DNA of 64,000 nt from G965227875 sp965227875 (GCA_965227875.1 OZ245783.1:3906001-3970000), one strand, 5' to 3'; counted from the stretch's first letter, positions 41,956-51,581 are shown. The notes: generated by a model from the sequence alone, not told the origin. Numbers and translations: made by a program.

Positions 41956-44283
41956 TCAATCCGCCGGAGCAGGGCCTGAAACGGACCGTATGGCCTGCCA
42001 GATGGCATGGCTCGTCAACGGCATCTGGATGTCGACCACGCCCATCGGTCCCAGCGCGTCGAGAACCGCGTTGACGACAGGCGCGAGACCGCCGATGCAG
42101 CCGTTCTCGCCGGCGCCTTTCACTCCAAGCGGATTAACCGTGCAGGCGTGCGGCAGAAAGGCTTGCCGGACAGCCGGCAGGTCGGCCGCGCGCGGCATGT
42201 AGTAGTCCATGAAGGATCCGGTGAGCAGCTGACCGTTGTCGCCGTCGAAGACGACCGTTTCCCCAATGGCCTGGCCCTGAGCCTGGGCGATCGCGCCAAC
42301 GATCTGTCCATGCGCCCGGTCCTCGTCGAGCAACGTGCCGGTATCATCGATGGCGGTATAGGAGACGATGTCGAAACGACCGGTCTCCGGATCGACCTCC
42401 ACTTCCGCCACGTGACATCCGTTGGGATAGGAAGCATGGGGACCGGTAAAGCCGCAATAGGCGGCGAATTCCTGCTGCTCAACCGGAGCAGCCCATGAGC
42501 CCGATCGCGCGAAAGCGGCAAGTTCGAACAACCCGATCTGCCGGTCCGTGCCGACCACCCGGAACCCGCCATCACAAAATTCTATGTCCGCCGCGGACGC
42601 CTCCAGGGCGTGCGACGCCAACTCCCGGCCATTCTCCACGAGGAGATCGGCGGTCCGTGCGAGGTTGACCGCAACAATGGGGGCGGCTGTCGATCCGCCG
42701 GTCCCGGCGCCGCGATCAAGCCAGTCCGTATCGCCCTGCAGGACGCGGACGCGACCGGCGCCGATCCCCAGCCGTTCGCCGACGAGCGAGGCGAAGGTCG
42801 CCGCGTGGCCCTGTCCGCCGGACTGCGAGCCCGTGTAGAGATCCACATGTCCTTCCGGCCAAACGTCGAGACGGGAGAGTTCGCCCGTGAAGGAACCGGT
42901 GGCGTGTATGTAGAAGCCGATCCCGAATCCGTAGAGCAATCCGCGCGAGCGCGCCTCCTGCCTGCGTCGATCGCGGTGCGCGGCGCCGGACCGCTCCAGC
43001 GCCGTATCGAGCATTTTCGGGAAGTCGCCGCTCTCGAGCGTTTCGCCGGTTGCGGTCTCGTAGGGCAGGTCCGATGGCTGGACGAGGTTGGCCCGACGCA
43101 GGTCTACCGGGTCCATGCGCAGTTGCCGGGCGGCCTCGTCCAGTAGCCGCTCCAGCGCGTAGACGACCTCCGGCTTGCCGGCGCCGCGATAGGAATCGAC
43201 GGGTACCGTGTTCGAGAGCACCCCGCGCGTCCTGATCTCCGCACAGGGCACGCGGTAGGTATGCCCGGTCACCTTGCTGGCGCTGATGGTGGGAACCACG
43301 GAGGCGAAGCTCGACAGATGGGACCCCATGTCGGCATCAATGGTGAGACGGAGCCCGAGAATCCGGGCGTTGCCGTCGAGCGCAAGTTCGCCCCGGATCG
43401 TTTGGGCCCGTCCGTGAACGTCGGCAAGAAAGCTCTCGGAGCGGTCGGCGATCCAGCGGACCGGCCGGCCGGTCGTCCGGGCCGCGAACAGGGTCAGGAC
43501 ATGTTCGGGATAGGTCTGCATCTTCATCCCGAACGCGCCGCCGACATCCTCGGTGACGACGCGCAGCTTCTCCCGGTCGATCCCGAGGACGTTGTCGGCC
43601 AGGTCGTTGCGCAGGACATGTACGCCCTGTGTCGGGGTGTGGAGGGTGTAGAGGTCGCGGTGTTCGTCGAAAGCGGCGACGGCACCCCGCGTTTCCATCG
43701 GGTTTATGGCGACGCGGTTGCTGAGCACCGTCCGGATGACCTGATGGTCGGCCTTCGCGAAGGCGTCCTCGGTCGCAGCACCGTCTCCCGTACGCCATTC
43801 GAAGGCCACGTTGCCCGGAACGGACGCGTGGACCGCCGCGGCACCGGGCGCGAGAGCGGCATCCGTGCCGATAACCGGTGTTTCTTCTTCAAACTCTGCG
43901 AAAACGGCCTCCGCCGCGTCCCTGGCTTGAGCCTGCGTATCGGCCACCACCATCGCCACGATCTGTCCGACATGGCTCACCGTGTCGCCGGCGATGACCG
44001 GGTAGGGCAGGTCGGACTGGCCCTCGAGTACGGTCTGGCATCTGAGCGGACGCAGGCCGGCGGCCTGGAGGTCGTCCGCGGTGAGCACGCAGCGCACCCC
44101 GGCCATGCCGCGTGCGAGGGTCGTATCGATGGACAGGAGACGTGCTCGTGCAAAGGGAGAGCGAACGAAAACCGCATGGCCGCAATCCGGAAATGTCCGG
44201 TCGTCTAGAAACCGTCCCGCGCCAGTGAGAAACCTGTCCTCGTCGTGACCTTGCGGTTGGTCATGGGGCGGCGGTGAGGTCAT
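41956..44283 (-). CDS. Orphan molybdopterin-binding subunit, xanthine dehydrogenase/CoxL family
   Basis: A 775-residue large subunit of molybdenum hydroxylases. Seen: GAGRFLDD at the start (about 20), GQIVAMVVADTQAQARDAAE, TEDVGGAFGMKMQTYPEH, SYRGAGKPEVVYALERLLDE, GSQSGGQGHAATFASLV and GVKGAGENGCIGGLAPVVNA with the catalytic Glu. The loop reads D-S-Y-R-G-A-G; it lacks Cys-Ser-Phe-Arg of true CO dehydrogenase, so CO oxidation is unlikely. The substrate may be an aldehyde or N-heterocycle. No 2Fe-2S or FAD subunit gene is adjacent in this window, so it depends on partners elsewhere. The start at 44283 is chosen because the N-terminus aligns there. Confidence 0.87.
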   Translation of the reverse strand: MTSPPPHDQPQGHDEDRFLTGAGRFLDDRTFPDCGHAVFVRSPFARARLLSIDTTLARGMAGVRCVLTADDLQAAGLRPLRCQTVLEGQSDLPYPVIAGDTVSHVGQIVAMVVADTQAQARDAAEAVFAEFEEETPVIGTDAALAPGAAAVHASVPGNVAFEWRTGDGAATEDAFAKADHQVIRTVLSNRVAINPMETRGAVAAFDEHRDLYTLHTPTQGVHVLRNDLADNVLGIDREKLRVVTEDVGGAFGMKMQTYPEHVLTLFAARTTGRPVRWIADRSESFLADVHGRAQTIRGELALDGNARILGLRLTIDADMGSHLSSFASVVPTISASKVTGHTYRVPCAEIRTRGVLSNTVPVDSYRGAGKPEVVYALERLLDEAARQLRMDPVDLRRANLVQPSDLPYETATGETLESGDFPKMLDTALERSGAAHRDRRRQEARSRGLLYGFGIGFYIHATGSFTGELSRLDVWPEGHVDLYTGSQSGGQGHAATFASLVGERLGIGAGRVRVLQGDTDWLDRGAGTGGSTAAPIVAVNLARTADLLVENGRELASHALEASAADIEFCDGGFRVVGTDRQIGLFELAAFARSGSWAAPVEQQEFAAYCGFTGPHASYPNGCHVAEVEVDPETGRFDIVSYTAIDDTGTLLDEDRAHGQIVGAIAQAQGQAIGETVVFDGDNGQLLTGSFMDYYMPRAADLPAVRQAFLPHACTVNPLGVKGAGENGCIGGLAPVVNAVLDALGPMGVVDIQMPLTSHAIWQAIRSVSGPAPAD

Positions 44284-44413
44284 CGGTCGGGCCTGCGAGC
44301 GGTTGCGTGCGGTTTCGAAACGGCGGGAGTCCGGGCACTTGTCGCCATTCGCCGCAATTTCGCTATGATTGCGTGTTGACTGCTTGACGACGAGAGAGTG
44401 GAGCGAGGGGCAG

Positions 44414-45643
44414 TTGGGCAATCTTGTTAAGGTATATTATGGCTGCCTTGCAGCGGCAATTCTGATCTCGGCTGTCGCAATCCTGACACTGTCGACCGAA
44501 GGCCGGATGGACGCCAAGGCCTCCGGCCAGGCCGCTCTGCAGGGGTGCCGCAGCGAAGACATGCCGACGCTGAAAAACGGCGATGTTCCGATCCCCGGGC
44601 GCCGCTGGTGTGTCTGGCCGGAACTGGGAGACCGCCGGCTGGACCGGCCGGCGCGAGACGTCAGCGCGATTGCCTGCATCTCCGCCTCGCGTTGCCTGGT
44701 CATGTCCGACGAGACCCGTTTCGCCCAGGTGGTTCGGCTCAACCGCGAAAAGCATCTCATCGAACCGATCGGGTTCCTGTACGCAGCCGACACGCCTGTT
44801 ACGCGCGGCGGAAACGACAAGCGCACGCCCAAGGAACTCGATGTCGAGGCCGCTACGGCGCTCTCCGACAAGGTCCTGAGCATCGGTTCGCATGGCCGGT
44901 CGCGGAACGGAAGGCACCAGGACCAGAGGTTTGGGGTGTTCGTCTTCGATATTTCCGCCGGCAGGGAGAGCGGGTGGCTGAAGGCGAGGCAGGAAGGCGA
45001 CGCGGCCCGCAAGGTCGATCCCGGCGTAAGGGAGATATCTCAGGGGCCCGATGGCCTGCTGCGATCCTTCATCCGGCAACTGCCCAAGGCGGACAGGGAA
45101 ATCCTCGAGAAGAGCTGGACGGCGTGTCTTCAGGACAACGGTTTCAATATCGAGGGGCTCGCGAGCACGAACGACCGTGTGCTCGTCGGGTTGAGGAGCC
45201 CGATCGACGGCGCCGATGCGCTCGTCCTCAGCGCCGACCTGCAGCCCTTCCTGGAAGGCGGCATAAATGCCCCGCGTATGTTCCGCATCCGGCTTGACGG
45301 CCATTCGGGCATCCGCGCCATGGCGCAATTGGGGAACGGTTTCCTGATACTGACCGGGCGTTCCCAGGCGGAGAAGGCGAGGGACGGGGAATGTGCCGCC
45401 TTCAGACAGACAAAGACCGTACGCCCGGCGCTGTACTACTGGGGCGGCCCTTCGAAACCGGATCGGATCGTGCGTGTCGGTGAATTCTCCAAGCGCACGG
45501 TCAAGCCGGAAGCGCTTCATGTCTTCCGCTACAGCCGCGACGATCGCGAGATCGAGGTGCTCGTGTTTTTCGACAACAAGGAAAACGGCGGGCCTGTCAG
45601 TTACCGGGTCTCGATAGAAAAGCTTCTTCTCCCCGAATCCTGA
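44414..45643 (+). CDS. Exported hypothetical protein (DUF3616-like)
   Basis: A ~409-residue protein with a signal anchor (VKVYYGCLAAAILISAVAIL) and a large extracytoplasmic beta-rich domain. Repeating strand pairs such as ARDVSAIACISASRCLVMSD and NIEGLASTNDRVLVGLRSPI resemble a propeller fold, as in the DUF3616 family. Several Cys may form disulphides. The start is uncertain: TTG at 44414 has GAGGGG just upstream; other in-frame starts lie at 44369. It is divergent from the molybdenum subunit gene. Function unknown. Confidence 0.6.
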   Translation: MGNLVKVYYGCLAAAILISAVAILTLSTEGRMDAKASGQAALQGCRSEDMPTLKNGDVPIPGRRWCVWPELGDRRLDRPARDVSAIACISASRCLVMSDETRFAQVVRLNREKHLIEPIGFLYAADTPVTRGGNDKRTPKELDVEAATALSDKVLSIGSHGRSRNGRHQDQRFGVFVFDISAGRESGWLKARQEGDAARKVDPGVREISQGPDGLLRSFIRQLPKADREILEKSWTACLQDNGFNIEGLASTNDRVLVGLRSPIDGADALVLSADLQPFLEGGINAPRMFRIRLDGHSGIRAMAQLGNGFLILTGRSQAEKARDGECAAFRQTKTVRPALYYWGGPSKPDRIVRVGEFSKRTVKPEALHVFRYSRDDREIEVLVFFDNKENGGPVSYRVSIEKLLLPES

Positions 45644-45676
45644 GTGGAACGCCCGGATGCCCCGGCGATGCGAGGC

Positions 45677-46597
45677 TCAGCCGCCGGGTAATCGCTGGCC
45701 GTCATGGCGGCCTGCGTTTTCCGTGGCGGGCCGGCCACGCAGCACCAGCACGTTGCCGGCGAGCGTCAGGACGACCCCGGCCAGCGAGAGCGCCGACCAG
45801 GCATACCCCTCGAACACCGTCGAGATACTGAGCGCGACGATCGGAAACAGGACGGTGGCGTAAGCCGCGCGCTCCGCACCGATCCGGGCGATCAGGGCGA
45901 AGTAGCAGGCGAAGGCGATGACCGAGGCGAAGACCGCCAGAAAGACCAGCGATCCGACATATGCCGGTGAGGTGTCGAATGTCAGCTCGGAGCCCCGCAG
46001 GAAGGCCACCCCCATCAGGAGAAACGTTCCGTAGAGCATGGCCCAGGCGGTGGAGCCGCGCACCGACAGGCCCGCGGACTGGTTGCGCCCCGCCACGATA
46101 CTGCCCAGGGAGAAACACAGCGTGCCGCCAATGCTCAGGACAAGACCGCGGCCGGCATCGGATGAAAAGTCGAGGCCTTCGAGTTCCGGCCAGAACACCG
46201 CGCAGATCCCGAGCATTCCCAGGAGCGCCCCCGTGATCACCAGGACCGGAGGGCGGCGTCTCAGGAACACGGCGCCGATGAGCATGATGCAGGCCGAACT
46301 CGTGGAGAACACGACCGCGATGAGGCCCGTGGTCAGGTAAGGCGAGGCCAGGTAAAAAAGGAAGAAGTTGGTCGAAAAGATCAGCGCGCCCTGCAGGGCT
46401 ATGAACAGGTGGTCCCTGGCGGAAAAGCGCAGCGGCAGGCGGCGGATCATCACCCAGGCGAACATCATCGCCGCGGCGATCAGGAAGCGGTAGGCGACGG
46501 AGAATTCTGCCGGAACCGGGCCGTTCTGGTACCGGATCATGATCCAGCTCGACCCCCACACGAGCACGACGACGACATAGAGCGGCAAGGTGGGCAT
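45677..46597 (-). CDS. EamA/DMT family permease
   Basis: A ~306-residue permease with about ten membrane segments: PLYVVVVLVWGSSWIMIRYQ at the start, FLFYLASPYLTTGLIAVVFS, LVFLAVFASVIAFACYFALI and a final LSLAGVVLTLAGNVLVLRGR, matching two EamA halves. It is probably an exporter of amino acids or small metabolites. The start is set at the ATG 46597 (MPTLPLYVVV); another ATG at 46630 is possible. It converges on the exported protein at 44414. Confidence 0.85.
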   Translation of the reverse strand: MPTLPLYVVVVLVWGSSWIMIRYQNGPVPAEFSVAYRFLIAAAMMFAWVMIRRLPLRFSARDHLFIALQGALIFSTNFFLFYLASPYLTTGLIAVVFSTSSACIMLIGAVFLRRRPPVLVITGALLGMLGICAVFWPELEGLDFSSDAGRGLVLSIGGTLCFSLGSIVAGRNQSAGLSVRGSTAWAMLYGTFLLMGVAFLRGSELTFDTSPAYVGSLVFLAVFASVIAFACYFALIARIGAERAAYATVLFPIVALSISTVFEGYAWSALSLAGVVLTLAGNVLVLRGRPATENAGRHDGQRLPGG

Positions 46598-46782
46598 TCG
46601 CGAGGTCCGTGATCCCTCCTGGCCGCTCATTCGGCCCGGGTGGCCGGCTAGGCATATCACCGGCGGATGACGCCAACAACACCGGACCGCGCCCGCGAAT
46701 GTCCTTCCCGTGGTCGACCGCTTCCCGTTATGGGGCAAACGATCTAGGCTCTCATGTGAGATTCGATCAGGCGAAGGCAGTC

Positions 46783-47514
46783 ATGGGAAAGCGTTTGGCG
46801 AAAAGTTGCGCCCTGTCTCTCGTCGCGGCGGGTCTGGTGCCGGCCGACGCCGTCGCGACGTGCCGCTACACGGACCTGGATGGCGCCAGGGCCGGCGAAC
46901 TCCTCCGCGAAACCATGGTCGAGGCGCGCAACCGTTCCGACAAGAAGGAATGGCGGGAGTTCCATTTCCGGGACGGGACGACGAGTTTCCGCTTCGAGGA
47001 CGAGGAACGGTCCTATTCCGGCACTTGGCGGGTGGACGGAAACGCGGTCTGTTACACCTATGGGCAGAGCAACGACTGTTTCGTCATCCGAGAGGGCAGT
47101 GACGATTGTTCCGTTCGCTACAGGCTGGCCCAGCCCGAAGACGGCAAGCTTGTGGCCGACGTCAGCGCGATCAACTGGCTCGGGCATGGCGACGAGGGGT
47201 GTTTCATCACCACCGCGGTAAGCCGCATGCGCGGAGAGGCCGACGACTGCGCGCAACTCATGCTCTTGCGCTGGTTTCGCGACCGCGTGCTGTCTGCGGA
47301 TCCACAGGGTCGCCGGGATGTCCGCGCCTATTACGACGTGTCACCCCATATCGTGCGTCAGGTCCTTGAGAAGGGAGACGCGATGGAGGTCCTCGGCCGG
47401 TATTGCGGGCCGGTCATCGATGAGGCCTGCCGGGCGATCCAGGAGCGACATTACGCCAGGGCGCATGCGCTCTATCGAACCATGGTGAGGGAGCTTGCCC
47501 GGTCGTACGCCTAG
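46783..47514 (+). CDS. Exported protein with C-terminal CFIxTA-type domain
   Basis: A 243-residue protein. A signal peptide (MGKRLAKSCALSLVAAGLVP plus ADA) leads to a small beta domain (about 40-120) with WREFHFRDGTTSFRFEDEER and Cys pairs. The C-terminal part begins CFITTAVSRMRGEADDCAQL and continues LLRWFRDRVLSADPQGRRDV and YYDVSPHIVRQVLEK, the CFIATAAYG-type domain of unknown function common in exported bacterial proteins: Cys-Phe-Ile-x-Thr-Ala, then L-L-R-x-F-R-D-R and Y-Y-x-x-S-P. Periplasmic location is inferred. It precedes the methyltransferase by 31 bp in the same direction. Confidence 0.7.
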   Translation: MGKRLAKSCALSLVAAGLVPADAVATCRYTDLDGARAGELLRETMVEARNRSDKKEWREFHFRDGTTSFRFEDEERSYSGTWRVDGNAVCYTYGQSNDCFVIREGSDDCSVRYRLAQPEDGKLVADVSAINWLGHGDEGCFITTAVSRMRGEADDCAQLMLLRWFRDRVLSADPQGRRDVRAYYDVSPHIVRQVLEKGDAMEVLGRYCGPVIDEACRAIQERHYARAHALYRTMVRELARSYA

Positions 47515-47545
47515 TCGGTCGGGTACAAATGGAAAGGCAGGAGCA

Positions 47546-48244
47546 GTGCAGGACGAAAGCCAGAGCGACTTCGAAGACCGGCGTCGGGCCGCACGGGATC
47601 TCATCGACCGTCTAGCCGGATCGAAGTCGGGCCCGACGGACGAGCGCAACGGCTGGTTCGAGCAAGTCTACACCCAGGCTGATGGCGACGCGGCCGCGGT
47701 CCCCTGGGCCGACCTTTCCGCCAAGCCCGAATTCGTCGAATGGCTCGCGGAACACCCCGGCGAAGATCGCACGGCCGTCGATATCGCCTGCGGTCTGGGC
47801 GACCATGCCGAAGCGCTGGCCGCGGCAGGCTACAGGACGACCGCGTTCGACATCTCCGAAACGGCCATCGAGTGGACGCGCCGCCGCTTCCCCGACAGCA
47901 CGGTGCGGTACCTTGCCGCCGACCTGCTCGCTCCGCCCGACGACTGGACGGAGGCGTTCGACTTGGTGCACGAGTGTTATACCCTGCAGGCCATGTACGC
48001 CGACCTCAGGGCGTCAGCCTGTGCCGCCATTGCCGGGTTGATCCGGCCCGGGGGGCGTCTGTGGGTCTATACGCGGAGCGCCCCGGAGGCATCCGACCCG
48101 GAAGGTCCGCCATGGCCGTTGAAACCGTCGGAACTGAAGATGTTCGATGACCTCGGGCTCGAGCGTCAGACCGAGCGGCATTTCGTCGTCGAGCGTCCCG
48201 GCCGGACGATCCCGCATACGATAGCCATATTCCGAAAAGCCTGA
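47546..48244 (+). CDS. Class I SAM-dependent methyltransferase
   Basis: A 232-residue methyltransferase. Motif I is TAVDIACGLGDHAEALAAAG with a variant D-I-A-C-G-L-G; motif II YRTTAFDISETAIEW places the Asp that holds SAM; motif IV DWTEAFDLVHECYTLQAM; post-motif IRPGGRLWVYTR. The family covers tellurite/thiopurine-type and small-molecule methyltransferases. The GTG at 47546 follows GGAG; upstream in-frame codons from 47495 add nothing. Cytoplasmic; substrate unknown. Confidence 0.85.
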   Translation: MQDESQSDFEDRRRAARDLIDRLAGSKSGPTDERNGWFEQVYTQADGDAAAVPWADLSAKPEFVEWLAEHPGEDRTAVDIACGLGDHAEALAAAGYRTTAFDISETAIEWTRRRFPDSTVRYLAADLLAPPDDWTEAFDLVHECYTLQAMYADLRASACAAIAGLIRPGGRLWVYTRSAPEASDPEGPPWPLKPSELKMFDDLGLERQTERHFVVERPGRTIPHTIAIFRKA

Positions 48245-48280
48245 CGCGTCTGGCGGCCCGGCTCCTCCTGAAGTCCGCGT

Positions 48281-48688
48281 CTAGCCGGCGATGATCTTGA
48301 CGTATCTTCCGGGTATCCATCCGGCCTTGCAGGGGCCTTCGTAGGCCTTGCGTTCGGGCCAGGGTGTGGAAACCCCGCAACCGGAGTCCGTGTCGCCATA
48401 GACGACGCCCATCCATTCGTCTTTTTCCTCGCACAGGTAAACGCGATCCCCCGGACGAAGCGTACCGACCGACGCGAACGTGAGGGCCGGACCGGAATGG
48501 ACGTCCAGATGCTTGCCGTCAGCCGAATTGGCACCGGTGATTTCTCCAAGTGCGCCACAGGCGTCGTAATCCGCTTCTCCGCCCGCCATGACCGGCACCA
48601 CAGACCCCGACTGCGCTAGAGAAGCCGCGAGCGGGAATCCCGCCGCGAGCAGGAAAGCACCGATGATGACCTTGAGCCGCGTGTTCAT
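48281..48688 (-). CDS. Exported SH3-like domain protein
   Basis: A 135-residue protein: signal peptide (VIIGAFLLAAGFPLAASLAQ), then a bacterial SH3-type domain LDVHSGPALTFASVGTLRPG, CEEKDEWMGVVYGDTDSGCG, with final AGWIPGRYVKIIAG. Three or four Cys may be disulphide bonded. Such domains bind cell-wall peptides. Convergent with the methyltransferase gene. Confidence 0.78.
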   Translation of the reverse strand: MNTRLKVIIGAFLLAAGFPLAASLAQSGSVVPVMAGGEADYDACGALGEITGANSADGKHLDVHSGPALTFASVGTLRPGDRVYLCEEKDEWMGVVYGDTDSGCGVSTPWPERKAYEGPCKAGWIPGRYVKIIAG

Positions 48689-48884
48689 GGACGCCGATCT
48701 CCCTACCGGTTTCGATCATGGGCGATGCGGGCCGGATGGTGGCCTGCACCGTTCCCGGCGACCGCAGTTCCCTCATCGAAGCATGCCATGCACGTGATTA
48801 TACATGTTTTTCTGGTGGCATCGCCGGGGATCGCGATATCATGACGTATAAGGTGAGTCCCGGTTCGGATAGGGGTTTCTGTCT

Positions 48885-49796
48885 GTGCGTAAGAGTGTGT
48901 TTGCGGTAGCCGTTCTCGCGACGGTTTTCTGGTCCTCGGCATTTGCCAAACAGGTCGAACTCAGTCTCGGCGAAGGAGATGTGTCCAGCGTCTCCGGCGA
49001 AGCGGCCGGCGTGTCCGTCGTCCTGCATTACGACATTCGCACCGACGTCGAACTCGGGTGGGGGACATCGGGCAAGGGGATTCAGGTTCCCGTCGCCGAG
49101 GTATTCGACGACCGCCGGAGGGTCGCTGTGCTCGACGGCGAGGCGTCCGGTCTCTGGCAACCGCCCGCCCTTGCCCAGATCGTCGAAATGGACCCCGCCA
49201 ACGCCGTGCCGGAAGTCCTGCTCTCCACCTATACGGGGGGAGCGCACTGCTGCAACGCACTCCAGATCGCCACCCGGGATCCCCATGGCACCCGCTGGCG
49301 CCGTGTCGAGGTCGGGTCTTTCGACGGCGGGCCCTCAGGCGCGGAGGATATCGACGGAGACGGCGTCTACGAGATCCTCCAGTACGACAACAGGTTTCTC
49401 TACAGGTTCTCTTCCTATGCGGAGAGCGTTCCGCCCCTGAAGATCCTCAAACTCGAAGGGCGGCGGATCATGGACCGGTCGTCCGACCCGAACTTCAGGT
49501 TCAAACAGGAGTTGTATCTCAAGGACCTGGAGCAACGACTTGATTCAATATCCGAGGATATAAAACCCAATCCGCTGCTGGCCGCATTCGTGGCGACCAA
49601 GGCCCGTCTCGGGGCTTTCGACGAGGCGTGGTCCTACATGCTCGACCATTACGACCGCAACGCCACCTGGGATCTCGATGAGTGTATCGGCGGTTACGAT
49701 GTCAATTCGGACTGCCGCAAATGGAAACGTTACTCGGGATTTCCCGATGCCCTGAAGTCGCTGCTGCTGGAAGGCGGCTACATCGCCGCGCCGTGA
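48885..49796 (+). CDS. Exported hypothetical protein
   Basis: A 303-residue protein with signal peptide VFAVAVLATVFWSSAFAKQ and a beta-rich body. DIDGDGVYEILQYDNRFLYR resembles a calcium-binding FG-GAP loop; before it STYTGGAHCCNALQIATRDP has vicinal Cys. The C-terminal ~90 residues are helical with Trp-rich ends and Cys pairs (DECIGGYDVNSDCRKWKRYS). Start is GTG at 48885. I know the general look (DUF-type periplasmic protein) but no name. Single gene. Confidence 0.6.
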   Translation: MRKSVFAVAVLATVFWSSAFAKQVELSLGEGDVSSVSGEAAGVSVVLHYDIRTDVELGWGTSGKGIQVPVAEVFDDRRRVAVLDGEASGLWQPPALAQIVEMDPANAVPEVLLSTYTGGAHCCNALQIATRDPHGTRWRRVEVGSFDGGPSGAEDIDGDGVYEILQYDNRFLYRFSSYAESVPPLKILKLEGRRIMDRSSDPNFRFKQELYLKDLEQRLDSISEDIKPNPLLAAFVATKARLGAFDEAWSYMLDHYDRNATWDLDECIGGYDVNSDCRKWKRYSGFPDALKSLLLEGGYIAAP

Positions 49797-49925
49797 TCGC
49801 GGCGGGCGCGCCGGAAGTCCGTGAGGCCGTTACGGTCTCCTTAAGATATCGGGCCTAGGATTCCTCACTGTACCAATGGAAATGGCGGCGCGAAGAACCC
49901 GCCTCCAGTCGAGGAGCGTTGATCA

Positions 49926-50201
49926 ATGGCCAGGCGTTGGATGTTCGCAGTGCTCGCATCCGGTCTCTTTGCCGGGGGAGCTGCCGCCGAGGAGCCGCTC
50001 GCGAACTGTCACTATTCAGAAGAATTCCAGCAGCAGTTCACGCTTCCGGGCGGCAGTCCGGAACACGTGGTTTCCATCAGGTACCGGCTGCTCGACCAGG
50101 ACGGAATGCCTCTGGAGGTCGACCTGTCTGCCGCTTGTCCGTCACCTTCGGCAACGCCGGTCCTCTTCACGCCGTCAGTTCCGGTGCGCGAGGCCGGCTG
50201 A
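49926..50201 (+). CDS. Small exported protein
   Basis: A 91-residue protein with signal peptide MFAVLASGLFAGGAAAEE and a short body bearing two Cys (ANCHYSEEF and SAACPSP), possibly a disulphide. GGAG lies about 12 nt upstream of the ATG. No family recognised. Convergent with the oxidoreductase gene. Confidence 0.55.
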   Translation: MARRWMFAVLASGLFAGGAAAEEPLANCHYSEEFQQQFTLPGGSPEHVVSIRYRLLDQDGMPLEVDLSAACPSPSATPVLFTPSVPVREAG

Positions 50202-50222
50202 CGTCCCAACTTGTCGACGGTT

Positions 50223-51521
50223 CTAGAGGCCGAGCCTGTCGAGCACGGCAAATCCCCTGATTGCAATCCGCGCGCCGAGGCGGCTGAACCGGTGAAACGG
50301 CACCGGCCTTGCGGGGACGACAGGCGTCGCCACGCTTTCCGGTGCGTCACCGGCGGCGAGGCGGCCGGCGTCGCTTCCGAGCAGACGCGACAGCGCGACG
50401 CCAGACGCGTTGTAACCGTAGACGGCAAAACCGCGCGGCCCGAGCGATGTCAGCACCGGCAGATGGTTTGTCGTGAAGCCGACCCACCCCGCCCAGCAGT
50501 GTTCGAGTTGGACGTCCGCGAGTTCCGGATAGATCATCGCAATTCCCGCGCGCAGCGACGCGGCGTCGTCCAGGGTCACATCCGTCCGGAATGGCGCGCG
50601 TCCTCCCATGACGAGCCGGCCGTCCGGACTTCTTCGGAAATAGTGCAGAAGCCGCCTCGTATCGGCCGCCGCGTGGCCTTCGGGGAAGATGTGCCGTGCC
50701 TCCTCGCCAAGCGGCACCGTGGAGACCTGGAAGCTGCACACCTTGACGTAACCGCGATCGACGCTGCCGGACAGACCTTCCGTGTAGGTATTCGAGGCCA
50801 GGACCAGACCTTTTGCGGTGACCCGGCCGCCGGGCGTCTCCACGATCCAGTTCGTGCCGTCGTGCCGGACCGATGTGACCGCCGTGTCGCCATGGACCCT
50901 GCATCCGAGTTCCGCGCAGCGCCGGGCCAGTTCGATGCAAAGCTTCAGCGGTTGGACGCTGCCGCCGGTTTCCGTGACCTGTGCGCCGGGGAAGGCGCCG
51001 GATCCTGTCAGTCTGCGCGTCTCGTCCTCGCCGATCATGGACATGCGTGCCCCGTGCGGGTTGAGGTCGCCGCATTCCGCGGCCAGACGGTCGAGCGCAC
51101 GGCGCGAGTGGGCGAGGGTCAGGTAGCCGGGCTGCAGGGCGTCGCAGGAAAGTTCGTGTGTCCGGATCAGGTCGAACAGGTTCTGCGCGCTGTTGAACCC
51201 CTCCCTCAACCACTTGAGGCCCCGTTCCTTGCCGAATTTCCTCCCGATTCCCCGGGCGCTGTCATGAAGTCCGGGGATGACCTGGCCGCCATTGCGTCCC
51301 GAAGCGCCCCAGCCGGGCTGGCGTGCCTCGAGGATCACGGCCTCGGTGCCGCGCTCCGCCAGCGTGAGGCCGGCATGCAGTCCCGTAAAGCCGCCGCCCA
51401 CAATGACAACCTCCGTATCGACCGGGCCATCGAGGGCGCCGTATCGGGGAAGTGGGCCGGCCGTGGCGGCCCACAAGGAGGCCGGAAAGCCGTGCTGCGG
51501 GGCAGGGGTATTGCTGTTCAC
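50223..51521 (-). CDS. FAD-dependent amine/amino-acid oxidoreductase (DadA/PuuB-like)
   Basis: A 432-residue flavoprotein of the D-amino-acid oxidase/glycine oxidase fold. FAD dinucleotide motif EVVIVGGGFTGLHAGLTLAE (about 37-56), the E of the ribose site in AVILEARQPGWGASGRNGGQ, and the C-terminal HCWAGWVGFTTNHLPVLTSL and GYNASGVALS. The GASGRNGG motif is typical of gamma-glutamylputrescine oxidase and OrdL-type proteins, which deaminate amines and release H2O2. Substrate unproven. Divergent from the YjfB-like gene. Confidence 0.87.
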   Translation of the reverse strand: MNSNTPAPQHGFPASLWAATAGPLPRYGALDGPVDTEVVIVGGGFTGLHAGLTLAERGTEAVILEARQPGWGASGRNGGQVIPGLHDSARGIGRKFGKERGLKWLREGFNSAQNLFDLIRTHELSCDALQPGYLTLAHSRRALDRLAAECGDLNPHGARMSMIGEDETRRLTGSGAFPGAQVTETGGSVQPLKLCIELARRCAELGCRVHGDTAVTSVRHDGTNWIVETPGGRVTAKGLVLASNTYTEGLSGSVDRGYVKVCSFQVSTVPLGEEARHIFPEGHAAADTRRLLHYFRRSPDGRLVMGGRAPFRTDVTLDDAASLRAGIAMIYPELADVQLEHCWAGWVGFTTNHLPVLTSLGPRGFAVYGYNASGVALSRLLGSDAGRLAAGDAPESVATPVVPARPVPFHRFSRLGARIAIRGFAVLDRLGL

Positions 51522-51581
51522 TCTTCTGTTTCCCTAGCGAACCTTCACGAACGCGTCAGATAGCACGAGTTCAGAGGCCGG

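Noticed and set aside
41956..44283. Carbon monoxide dehydrogenase large subunit
   Set aside because: The Cys-Ser-Phe-Arg active loop is replaced by Asp-Ser-Tyr-Arg, and medium and small subunits are absent.
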